Source: Fidelibacterota bacterium | GTDB taxonomy: Bacteria; Pseudomonadota; Alphaproteobacteria; Rhodospirillales; Rhodospirillaceae | DNA length: 40,877 nt | Assembly: GCA_947476275.1 (NCBI GenBank) | Contig: CANJPQ010000037.1 | Span: 1-40,877 of the forward strand | Direction of reading: 5' to 3' | Shown here: one piece after another, positions 33,793 through 40,877 of the stretch | How positions within the stretch are numbered: position 1 is the first letter of the stretch | Layout of the letters: each line of letters begins with the position of its first letter | Notes under the pieces: model-generated | Databases searched by the model: none | The model's input: only the letters and a program-made list of their open reading frames with translations | What the model was told of the DNA's origin: nothing | Translations under genes and position numbers: made by a program

Positions 33793-33833
33793 TCAGCGGC
33801 AACAGCTTTGAAAGGCTGTCGCCGTGCCGCTGA
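33793..33833 (+). promoter_or_regulatory. Hairpin that encloses the start codon and ribosome site of the repeat protein
   Basis: TCAGCGGC (33793-33800) pairs perfectly with GCCGCTGA (33826-33833). Inside, ACAGC (33802-33806) pairs with GCTGT (33815-33819) around TTTGAAAG. An alternative inner pairing is GGCAACAGC with GCTGTCGCC (8 of 9). AAAGG at 33811-33815 and the GTG at 33824 are both inside, so translation would be low until the helix opens. Confidence 0.5.
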
Positions 33834-36800
33834 CGCAAACCCAATTCCAAGGCCTGACGACCACCACGATTGCCGGCTTCAGCATCGCGCAGCTGCAAGC
33901 GTTCACGGTGGAGATCGGCTATTTCCTGCCGGCGCAGTTCGCCGCCTTGTTCGACACCCAACTCGCGGCCCTCAGCAACACACAGCTTGCGAGCTTCGAC
34001 CCGGCCGCCATCGCGGCAATGACCACCGTGCAGCTTTCGGGCTTGAGCGCGGCGCAGATTGGCGTGCTGACCGTCGATGAAGTCAACGCGCTCGGGACGG
34101 AAGTCATTGTCAGCCTGTCCACCGCTCAGGTGACGGGCCTGACCGAACTTCAGATCATCGGCCTCGACGCAACCCACCTTGGGGCGTTCTCCACCGGGCA
34201 GACGGACGGATTTGCCCCAACACAGAATCAAGCGCTGGCGATCAACACCAGTGACTTTACGTCGCTGACCACCACCGACATCGCCGCATTCACTACGTCC
34301 CAGATCGCCGGCTTGACGACGACGATGCTGAACGACTTGGCTCCGGCCAACATCAGCGCCTTGTCGCTGCCGCAAGTGCGTTCGTTGACCAGCGCGCAGC
34401 TGAACGGCTTAAGCACGACGGAAGTCGGCGGCTTGCTGGATACGCAGATCGGTGTTTTGAACGCAACGCAACTGAATGCATTTGTCACGGACAACATCGC
34501 CGCACTGACCAGCGCGCAGCTGAACGGCTTGACCGCGGCGCAGCTTGCCGGCTTGAACACCACCAACGTCGAAGCGCTGCAATCCACGCAAATTCAGGCG
34601 TTGAGCACCACGCAGGTTACAGGCTTTACCTCGACCGGCATCAGCCAGTTCAGCGTCGATGACATCGGCGTGCTCACCTCCGAACAGCTCAATGCGCTGT
34701 CCAGCGTTCAATTTCGCGGTCTGGTCGCAACCCAGATCGAGGTGCTGTCGACGCTTCAACTGCACGGAATCACCAGCGCCCAACTCGGTGCGCTCTCCAC
34801 GACGGCGCTTCAAAGCCTAAGCGAAACGGCCGTCGCAGATCTCTCGAGCGTTCAGCTTGCCGGATTCTCCACCGCACAGGTGCGCGGCCTCACCACCACG
34901 CAGACCGCGGTTTTGACCGAGACACAGCTCGGCGGTTTGACGGCGGCGCAATTCTCCTCTTTCGACACCGTTCAACTCGGCGGGTTCAGCTCCACCCAGA
35001 CGTCGCTGCTGACGTCGACCGAACTTAATGCCCTCACGGCCGCGCAGTTCGACTCTTTCACAAGCGACGTCATCGCGGGCCTGTCGACCACCCAGATTGC
35101 GGGGTTGACGACATCGGACATCGCCACACTCGATGCCACCGACTTTGCGGCGCTTTCTTCGACCCAACTCAGCGGCTTCGCGGGAACCCAGTTCGGCGCC
35201 CTGACGTCGACCAACATCGGCGCGCTCACGACCGAGCAATTCAACGGCCTGACATCGACGCACCTCGCGGGGATGACCGCGACCCAGGCGAAGGCGCTGA
35301 GCTCGGACAATATTGCAGCACTCACCACCGCGCAGTTCGCGGGCATCACGGGCGCGCAGTTGGGCGCCATGTCGACCACCCAGTTCGACGCGCTCTCTTC
35401 CACAGTCATCGCCGATCTGCGCACCTCGCAGCTTAGCGGCATCACAGCCGCGCAATTCGCCGTGCTGACCACAACCGATTTCGCGGCGCTGCCATCGGTC
35501 GTCTTCGGTAGCCTTGCGGCGACGCAGCTGAAGGCGCTGAACACGACCAATATCAGCAGCCTTCAGACGGTGCAGCTGGCAGGTCTGTCGGGCACGCAGC
35601 TTGGGGCTCTTTTCTCCACGCAGCTCAACGCGCTCACCCAGGGCGCGTTTGAGAGCCTCGGGACCGCGCAGATCAAAGGCCTGACCGCCAGCGTCATCAG
35701 CGGCATCACCACCACGCACATCAACGAGCTGTCGTCGACGACCGTCGATGCGATGACGACCACCCAGGTGCGTGCACTGACGGCAACACAGCTGGGCAAC
35801 CTGACCACCACGACGCTGGCGGCGCTGAATACGACCCAGCTTGGCGCGATGACGACGACCCAGCTGAAGTCGATCAACACCATCAATATTGCCGCGCTCA
35901 GCACCAACCAGCTTGGCGGGCTTTCCGCCGCAAGCGTCGGCTCGCTCAGCACCACCCAGCTCAATGCACTATCGACGGATGCGATCGCGAGCCTGGAACT
36001 CACTCAGATCGCGGGACTGACCGCAGCCCAGCTCACGGGCCTGAGCACGACGAACTTCTCTGCGCTGCAAGCCACACAGTTTGCCGCACTGAACGCCACG
36101 CAGATGTCGGGGCTCACATCAACGGCGCTTGGCTTGCTGTCCGCCGGTCAGTTCGCCACCCTTTCCACCGTCCAGCTGCGCGGCTTGACCGCCGCCCAAT
36201 TCTCCAACCTGTCCGCCGCGCAGATCGACGGGCTGAGTTCGGACCAGATCAACGCGCTTGCTCCAACGCAGTTGAACGCGGTGAGTCCGGCCAATTTCGG
36301 CACGCTTTCGACCCTGCAACTCCGCGGCGTGACGCAGACGACGTTCGCCGCCCTAACCACGGCCGAGCTCAACGCCCTGACGGCGGCGGCTGTCACCGGG
36401 CTGACGACGACGCAGCTCGACCTCATGACGCCGGTCCAGCTGGGCGGCGTGAACGCCACGTTCTTTGGCGCCCTCACCTCCGCGCAGCTTGGCGGCTACA
36501 CCACCACACAGCTGCGCGCCATTACCACAGACAACATTGCCCTCATGACAACGGGCCAGGTGAGCGCACTGACCGCTGCCCAGGTGGGAAACCTGACGAA
36601 CGCACAACTCAATGCCGTGCTTAGCGGCGTGCTGGGTTCGTTCACGACCGCGCAGATCCGCGGGCTTACGACGGCGCAAATTACGGCACTGAACACAACC
36701 AACTTCGGCGCATTGACATCCGATCATCTCGGCGCATTCGGCACCACGCAGATCCGTGCCATTGCCGCAGCGGACTTGCTGCTGCTGTCGACCGTGCAGC

Positions 36801-38638
36801 TGAAGGGCTTCACGGCCGCCAGCATCGGAACCTTGCTGCCCACCCAGAGCGCTTCCCTCTCCGCTACGGTTCTCGGCGATCTCACAACCGCTCAGTTGGG
36901 GGGCCTGACGGCGGCACAGGTCGGCGGCTTTGTCACCACCCAGAGCAACGGCCTTTCCACGACCAGCGTTTCGATGCTTTCGGTCGCGCAGCTTGCCGCC
37001 CTCAAACCGGCGAATGTCGCTGCCTTGAGCACTGGCGCGATCAGCGCCCTGTCAAAGACGCAGGTATCCGGATTGACGACGGCGCAAGTCGTGGCCATGA
37101 CCGAGACGCAGTTGGCCGCACTATCGACGCTGCAGGTGTCGGGCTTTACGGCTGCACAACTCGGCAAGATGACCACGACGCAACTCAATGCGCTCGACCC
37201 TGAGGATTTCAGCAGCTTCGCAGGCACGCAGCTGGCGGCCCTGGGAGTGGCACAATTCGTCGGTCTCGATGCCACATCGTTCGCGGCACTGACCGCAACC
37301 CAGCTCAACGCGCTGACGGCAACGCAGCTGCGCGCAATCGCGACCACGGTCATGCCTTCAATCTCGGCCACCGCACTCAGCGGCCTGACCTCCGCAACCA
37401 TTGGGCGCCTTACGACGCAGCAATTCAATGCGCTGACGCCAAGCGAACTTGGCTCACTCTCGACGCTGCAGTTCCGCGGCGTGGCTGCGACGCAGATACG
37501 CTACCTGGCGATCGATCGTATCGATGCGATCGACCTCTCGCAGCTCAGCCAGGCGCAGATCGCCGGCCTACAGCCGACTCAGCTGGTGCAGATGGCCTAT
37601 ACGTCGTTCCAGGAATTCACCTCGACGCAGTTGGGACAGATGACGGTCGCGCAGATCAACGGCATCGGGGTCACCCGCAGCCTGAGCGGCATCAGCACAA
37701 AACAATTTGCCGGCATCACGCCGGCGCACATCGCCTCCATGACGGTAACGCGCATCAACACGTTGCCGACTGCTGTGTTCAGCGCGTTCTCGACGGCGCA
37801 GCTCGGCGGCCTGACCGCCGCGCAGATCACTGGCTTGGACGTCACGCATATCAACGCCCTGACCACCGCCGAAGTCGGCATGCTCTCTGCGGCGCAGCTG
37901 AAGGCGCTGACGCCTGCTCAACTCGGCAACTTCGCTGTGAGCCAGGTGCAGGGGTTGAGCGGGTCAGATCTCGGCGTGTTGAGCTACGGCCAGTTGAATG
38001 CCCTGGGGTCGGCCGCTTTCGCGTCCTTCACCACCGCGCAGCTGGGTGGCCTGACGGCGACCCAGTTCACGAACATGCACTACGCCAATCTCAATGGCCT
38101 GAACGCAGGCTTGGTCCCGGCGCTGGCGAATACGCAACTCGCGGCTCTGGCGGGCACGCATTTGTCGCGCCTGGATTCGGCCCACTACGCCGCCCTCACT
38201 TCGACCCAGATCGGACGTTTGGCCGTCACGCAGATCCGCGGCCTCGATACGACACATATTGCTGACTTGAGCGCCGGGCAGATCGCGGGTCTCACCAAGA
38301 CGGAGCTGGGGGCGTTGCTCGCCACGCAGGTTCAAAGCCTGGAAGTGGGCGACGTGGCACTGCTGACGTCGGTCCAGGTGTCAGGCTTCAGTGGCGCCCA
38401 GATCGGTCAGTTGACCTCGGCCCAGATCGCCGCCCTGACCACGTTTGCGATCCAATCCCTGTCAGCGGCGCAAATGCAAGGCTTTACGGCAGGCGGTCTC
38501 AAGGCGATTACCAATCCGCAGATAGCCGTGTTGACGGTCGCCGAGCTTGGCGCCCTCAGTACAAGCCAGCGGAACGCATTCGCGGCAGGTCAGCTGGCGG
38601 CAATGGCGACAACGCAGCTCCACGCCATCGGAAAATAG
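33824..38638 (+). CDS. Giant octapeptide-repeat protein, 1604 residues, function unknown
   Basis: Nearly the whole protein is a run of about 200 eight-residue units of the form (S/T)-(T/A)-x-Q-(L/I/V/F)-x-(A/G)-(L/F/M), such as STTQLNAL, TAAQLAGL and NTTNVEAL. Units diverge but rarely change length (one 7-mer is near residue 45). I found no Cys and no Trp. There is no signal peptide, transmembrane segment, RTX motif or autotransporter barrel, and repeats run from residue 4 to the last residues (TTQLHAIGK). S/T-x-x-Q is a helix N-capping box, so each unit may form one short helical turn of a solenoid; a beta solenoid is the alternative. Similar Thr/Gln/Leu-rich proteins are annotated in alphaproteobacteria under vague names such as heme utilization or adhesion protein, which I would not trust. 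The GTG at 33824 follows AAAGG by 8 nt, and a TGA at 33809 bars an earlier start. Confidence 0.85.
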   Translation: MPLTQTQFQGLTTTTIAGFSIAQLQAFTVEIGYFLPAQFAALFDTQLAALSNTQLASFDPAAIAAMTTVQLSGLSAAQIGVLTVDEVNALGTEVIVSLSTAQVTGLTELQIIGLDATHLGAFSTGQTDGFAPTQNQALAINTSDFTSLTTTDIAAFTTSQIAGLTTTMLNDLAPANISALSLPQVRSLTSAQLNGLSTTEVGGLLDTQIGVLNATQLNAFVTDNIAALTSAQLNGLTAAQLAGLNTTNVEALQSTQIQALSTTQVTGFTSTGISQFSVDDIGVLTSEQLNALSSVQFRGLVATQIEVLSTLQLHGITSAQLGALSTTALQSLSETAVADLSSVQLAGFSTAQVRGLTTTQTAVLTETQLGGLTAAQFSSFDTVQLGGFSSTQTSLLTSTELNALTAAQFDSFTSDVIAGLSTTQIAGLTTSDIATLDATDFAALSSTQLSGFAGTQFGALTSTNIGALTTEQFNGLTSTHLAGMTATQAKALSSDNIAALTTAQFAGITGAQLGAMSTTQFDALSSTVIADLRTSQLSGITAAQFAVLTTTDFAALPSVVFGSLAATQLKALNTTNISSLQTVQLAGLSGTQLGALFSTQLNALTQGAFESLGTAQIKGLTASVISGITTTHINELSSTTVDAMTTTQVRALTATQLGNLTTTTLAALNTTQLGAMTTTQLKSINTINIAALSTNQLGGLSAASVGSLSTTQLNALSTDAIASLELTQIAGLTAAQLTGLSTTNFSALQATQFAALNATQMSGLTSTALGLLSAGQFATLSTVQLRGLTAAQFSNLSAAQIDGLSSDQINALAPTQLNAVSPANFGTLSTLQLRGVTQTTFAALTTAELNALTAAAVTGLTTTQLDLMTPVQLGGVNATFFGALTSAQLGGYTTTQLRAITTDNIALMTTGQVSALTAAQVGNLTNAQLNAVLSGVLGSFTTAQIRGLTTAQITALNTTNFGALTSDHLGAFGTTQIRAIAAADLLLLSTVQLKGFTAASIGTLLPTQSASLSATVLGDLTTAQLGGLTAAQVGGFVTTQSNGLSTTSVSMLSVAQLAALKPANVAALSTGAISALSKTQVSGLTTAQVVAMTETQLAALSTLQVSGFTAAQLGKMTTTQLNALDPEDFSSFAGTQLAALGVAQFVGLDATSFAALTATQLNALTATQLRAIATTVMPSISATALSGLTSATIGRLTTQQFNALTPSELGSLSTLQFRGVAATQIRYLAIDRIDAIDLSQLSQAQIAGLQPTQLVQMAYTSFQEFTSTQLGQMTVAQINGIGVTRSLSGISTKQFAGITPAHIASMTVTRINTLPTAVFSAFSTAQLGGLTAAQITGLDVTHINALTTAEVGMLSAAQLKALTPAQLGNFAVSQVQGLSGSDLGVLSYGQLNALGSAAFASFTTAQLGGLTATQFTNMHYANLNGLNAGLVPALANTQLAALAGTHLSRLDSAHYAALTSTQIGRLAVTQIRGLDTTHIADLSAGQIAGLTKTELGALLATQVQSLEVGDVALLTSVQVSGFSGAQIGQLTSAQIAALTTFAIQSLSAAQMQGFTAGGLKAITNPQIAVLTVAELGALSTSQRNAFAAGQLAAMATTQLHAIGK
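33833..38629 (+). repeat. About 200 degenerate 24-nt coding units
   Basis: The DNA has a 24-nt period that follows the octapeptide, but copies differ at many synonymous sites, so the array is old. A few near-identical stretches, such as GACCAGCGCGCAGCTGAACG near 34384 and near 34503, point to occasional recent duplication. Confidence 0.8.
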
Positions 38639-38642
38639 GGCT

Positions 38643-38656
38643 TTAAAGGCCTTTAA
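38643..38656. repeat. Perfect 14-bp palindrome between the repeat gene and YgiQ gene
   Basis: TTAAAGGCCTTTAA lies 4 nt after the repeat gene's stop and 39 nt before the next start. It has no T-run of terminator length, so it may be an operator or a weak terminator. Confidence 0.35.
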
Positions 38657-38695
38657 GTTGACGGGACGGGCGGCTTCGCCCACATAGAGCCGGCG

Positions 38696-40735
38696 ATGGA
38701 CACACCAAAGCCGATCTTCTCCTACAAAAAATTCTGGGCGCAGCGCTTCGGCACCGCGCCTTTCCTCCCCATGTCCCGTGCGGAGATGGACCAACTCGGC
38801 TGGGACTCGTGCGATGTGATCCTGGTCACCGGCGACGCCTACGTCGATCATCCGAGTTTCGGCATGGCGATCATCGGGCGCCTGTTGGAAGCGCAAGGCT
38901 TCCGCGTCGGCATCCTGTCTCAGCCGGATTGGCAATCCGCAGAGCCATTCAAAGCGCTCGGCAAGCCAAACCTCTACTTCGGCATCACCGGCGGCAATAT
39001 GGATTCGATGGTGAATCGCTACACCTCGGACCGCCGCCTGCGTCACAACGACAGCTACACGCCCGGCGGCGAAGGCGGCAAGCGCCCGGACCGCGCAGTG
39101 ATTGTCTATGCCCAGCGTTGCCGCGAGGCGTTCAAGGATTGCACCGTCGTCCTCGGCGGCATCGAAAGCTCGCTGCGCCGGATCGCCCACTATGACTACT
39201 GGTCCGACAAGGTGCGCCGTTCGATCCTGGTGGATGCCAAGGCGGACATTCTGCTTTACGGCAACGCGGAGCGGGCCGTGGTCGAAGTCACCCATCGTCT
39301 CGCCAGAGGCGCCAAGCCGAGCGAACTGGAAGACGTGCGCGGTATCGCGCTGACCAAGCCGGCCGTACCTGAAGGCTGGACCGAAGCCCACGCCGACGAT
39401 ATCGAATCCTCCGACGAGGGCGCGGCACAGCGGCCCGGCGAGAAGATCGTCGTGCGCATGCCGTCCTATGAGCAGGTCTCCACCGATCCGGAAACCTACG
39501 CGCGCGCCTCACGCGTCCTGCATCGCGAGAGCAACCCCGGCAACGCGCGCCACCTGGTGCAGAAGCATGGCGACCGCGAACTGTGGGTGACGCCGCCGCC
39601 GATCCCATTGACGACGCCGGAGATGGACGGCGTGTACGATCTGCCCTACGCGCGGGGACCGCATCCGTCCTACGCCGATGCGAAGATTCCGGCCTGGGAC
39701 ATGATCAAGTTCTCTGTGACGATCATGCGTGGGTGCTTCGGCGGATGTTCGTTCTGCTCTATAACAGAGCATGAAGGCCGCATCATCCAGAATCGCTCGG
39801 AAGAATCGGTGCTGCAGGAGATCGAGCGCATCCGGGACAAGACCGAGGGTTTTACCGGCATCATCTCCGACATCGGCGGGCCGACCGCGAATATGTATCG
39901 CATCGCCTGCAAGGACAAAGAGACCGAGTCCCTTTGTCGCAAGCCGTCTTGCGTGTACCCGGGGATATGCCCGAACCTGAACACCAATCATGACTCCTTG
40001 ATTCAGCTGTATCGCAAGGCGCGCGCGCTGCCGGGCGTGAAGAAGGTGATGGTGGCGTCGGGCGTGCGCTACGACCTGGCCGTGAAGAGCCCCGCGTACA
40101 TCAAAGAACTCGTCACTCACCACGTCGGCGGCTATCTCAAGATCGCGCCGGAGCACACGGAATCCGGCCCGCTGTCGAAGATGATGAAGCCGGGCATCGG
40201 CGCCTACGATCGCTTCAAGCAGTTGTTCGATCAGGCGGCGAAGGAAGCCGGCAAGGAATACTTCCTGATTCCGTATTTCATCGCAGCCCACCCGGGCACG
40301 ACGGACGAGGACATGATGAACCTCGCGCTGTGGCTCAAGAAAAATAAGTATCGTGCCGACCAGGTGCAGACGTTCCTGCCCTCACCCATGGCGATCTCAA
40401 CGGCGATGTATCACTCCGGCGCCAATCCGCTGCGCCCCGTGCGCCGCGGCGCATCGGAGAAGGTCGAGGCGATCAAGGGCTTGCGCCAGCGCCGTTTGCA
40501 CAAGGCATTCTTGCGCTACCACGATGCGGAGAACTGGCCGCTGTTGCGCGATGCGCTCAAAGCCATGGGCCGCGCCGACCTGATCGGCCCGGGCAAGCAC
40601 CAACTGATCCCGAAGTGGCAACCCGCCGGGACCGGCAACTCCGGCGGCGAAGGTGCACGCACCGGCCGCAAGCACCGCAGCCAGACGTTCCTGACCAAGG
40701 GCATCAAAGAAAAACTGAGCCCGAAGGTAGACTAG
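38696..40735 (+). CDS. ygiQ: YgiQ-family radical SAM protein
   Basis: 679 residues. The N-terminal YgiQ domain has [20 protein letters not shown], then [21 protein letters not shown] and [21 protein letters not shown]. The radical SAM core has C347-F-G-G-C351-S-F-C354 in [20 protein letters not shown], binding the [4Fe-4S] that cleaves SAM, and a SGVRYDLA strand. The C-terminal DUF3362-like part has [16 protein letters not shown] and a basic tail. The family is widespread, and its substrate is not established to my knowledge. The stop TAG at 40733-40735 coincides with the edge of an IS5-family element: the TA is a likely target dinucleotide and the G may come from the element, so the natural C-terminus may have been longer. 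Confidence 0.92.
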   Translation: MDTPKPIFSYKKFWAQRFGTAPFLPMSRAEMDQLGWDSCDVILVTGDAYVDHPSFGMAIIGRLLEAQGFRVGILSQPDWQSAEPFKALGKPNLYFGITGGNMDSMVNRYTSDRRLRHNDSYTPGGEGGKRPDRAVIVYAQRCREAFKDCTVVLGGIESSLRRIAHYDYWSDKVRRSILVDAKADILLYGNAERAVVEVTHRLARGAKPSELEDVRGIALTKPAVPEGWTEAHADDIESSDEGAAQRPGEKIVVRMPSYEQVSTDPETYARASRVLHRESNPGNARHLVQKHGDRELWVTPPPIPLTTPEMDGVYDLPYARGPHPSYADAKIPAWDMIKFSVTIMRGCFGGCSFCSITEHEGRIIQNRSEESVLQEIERIRDKTEGFTGIISDIGGPTANMYRIACKDKETESLCRKPSCVYPGICPNLNTNHDSLIQLYRKARALPGVKKVMVASGVRYDLAVKSPAYIKELVTHHVGGYLKIAPEHTESGPLSKMMKPGIGAYDRFKQLFDQAAKEAGKEYFLIPYFIAAHPGTTDEDMMNLALWLKKNKYRADQVQTFLPSPMAISTAMYHSGANPLRPVRRGASEKVEAIKGLRQRRLHKAFLRYHDAENWPLLRDALKAMGRADLIGPGKHQLIPKWQPAGTGNSGGEGARTGRKHRSQTFLTKGIKEKLSPKVD

Positions 40736-40877
40736 GGTCCAGACTCATAAAATCCACCAAACGATTGCTGCGACGAGGTGGATGGATGCAAGGAAGTTTC
40801 GCGCCAGCTTATCGTAGCGGGTGGCAATGCGCCGGAAGTCTTTGAGCCTGCAAAAAGCATTCTCGATGCGGTGCCGC
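40736..40877 (-). mobile_element. IS5-family (IS427-like) insertion sequence, right-edge fragment
   Basis: The element starts at or next to 40735, with the end reading GGGTCCAGACTCATAA, and carries the transposase tail on the minus strand. The CTAG/TA context at the junction fits the short TA-type target of the IS427 group. The rest lies outside the window. Confidence 0.7.
40745..40876 (-). CDS. IS5-family transposase, C-terminal 43 residues
   Basis: Minus-strand translation from the window edge reads RHRIENAFCRLKDFRRIATR, then YDKLARNFLASIHLVAAIVW and WIL before a TGA at 40747. This is the conserved end of IS427-group DDE transposases, in which the Glu of the RxxIENAFxRLKxxR helix is the third catalytic acid. 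The start is outside the window. The coding end lies only 9 nt from the element end, as is normal for this group. Confidence 0.9.
   Translation of the reverse strand, partial: RHRIENAFCRLKDFRRIATRYDKLARNFLASIHLVAAIVWWIL

Noticed and set aside
33540-33833. A 97-residue plus-strand frame between hemE and the repeat gene
   Set aside because: It starts inside the post-hemE hairpin, resembles nothing, and ends inside the start-site hairpin of the next gene; better read as leader.
33680-33850. Cyclic-di-GMP-I riboswitch before the repeat gene
   Set aside because: GGCAAC, GAAAG and GACGCAAACC recall parts of that aptamer, but the invariant CACAGGGCAAACC-type core is missing and the last part is inside the coding region.
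34409-36003. Long minus-strand frames inside the repeat gene
   Set aside because: They are antisense shadows of a low-complexity repeat. Their Arg/Gly or Val/Ser-rich composition follows from the plus-strand repeat and no start site is convincing.
33824-38638. Possible CRISPR array or tandem DNA repeat because of the 24-nt period
   Set aside because: The period is that of codons in one long open frame. Copies differ at many synonymous sites and there are no spacers of constant length between identical repeats.

Overview
The window is GC-rich, densely coded bacterial DNA. I judge it alphaproteobacterial. The basis is the FixJ-type regulator, the HemH with a cysteine-bearing tail next to hemC and hemE, the YgiQ-type radical SAM protein, and the many Tat-exported redox enzymes. 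No ribosomal marker is present, so genus is left open. Both edges are insertion sequences: an IS3-family element at the left, whose end abuts a truncated-looking regulator, and an IS5-family element at the right, whose end touches the stop codon of the YgiQ gene. The two core-like anchors are the hem genes with tRNA-Ser (28.2-33.5 kb) and the YgiQ gene (38.7-40.7 kb). Most of the rest looks accessory.

Layout. 0.25-1.3 kb: a double-receiver FixJ-like regulator. 1.4-8 kb: exported and redox enzymes (two cupin proteins, a flavin-reductase-like protein, cytochrome b561 with a small membrane protein, a DUF1838 protein, and a Tat FAD oxidoreductase). 7.9-13.7 kb: a compact five-gene minus-strand operon of envelope proteins (unknown, DUF1592-type lipoprotein with a CxxCH site, DUF1552, COG4315-type triple repeat, CHRD). 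14.1-17.4 kb: a cobalt-type nitrile hydratase (alpha, beta, activator) followed by a Tat-exported FAD-linked oxidase. 17.4-20.1 kb: a helical protein of unknown function and a Tat-exported medium-chain dehydrogenase. 20.1-21.6 kb: a scar with no intact gene, holding an orphan C-terminal MetK-like fragment, a WYL-domain fragment and the first copy of a 64-nt repeat.

21.6-27.9 kb is a tightly packed operon: TetR regulator with a perfect 18-bp palindrome before it, CrtI-like FAD oxidoreductase, SnoaL-like protein, acyl-CoA synthetase, and Mo/W-bis-PGD oxidoreductase. It has the parts for activating an acid as a CoA thioester and changing its redox state, but I cannot name the substrate. A second copy of the 64-nt repeat, in the same orientation, lies just beyond it beside tRNA-Ser(CGA), so the operon is bracketed by direct repeats.

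28.3-33.5 kb: hemH faces left. Facing right, a sensor kinase, an OmpR-type regulator, hemC and hemE are joined by 4-nt overlaps, so a two-component system is co-transcribed with heme synthesis. 33.8-38.6 kb: one 1604-residue protein built almost wholly of about 200 eight-residue repeats, with no Cys, no Trp and no signal peptide, whose start codon sits inside a strong hairpin. This is the least explained object in the window.
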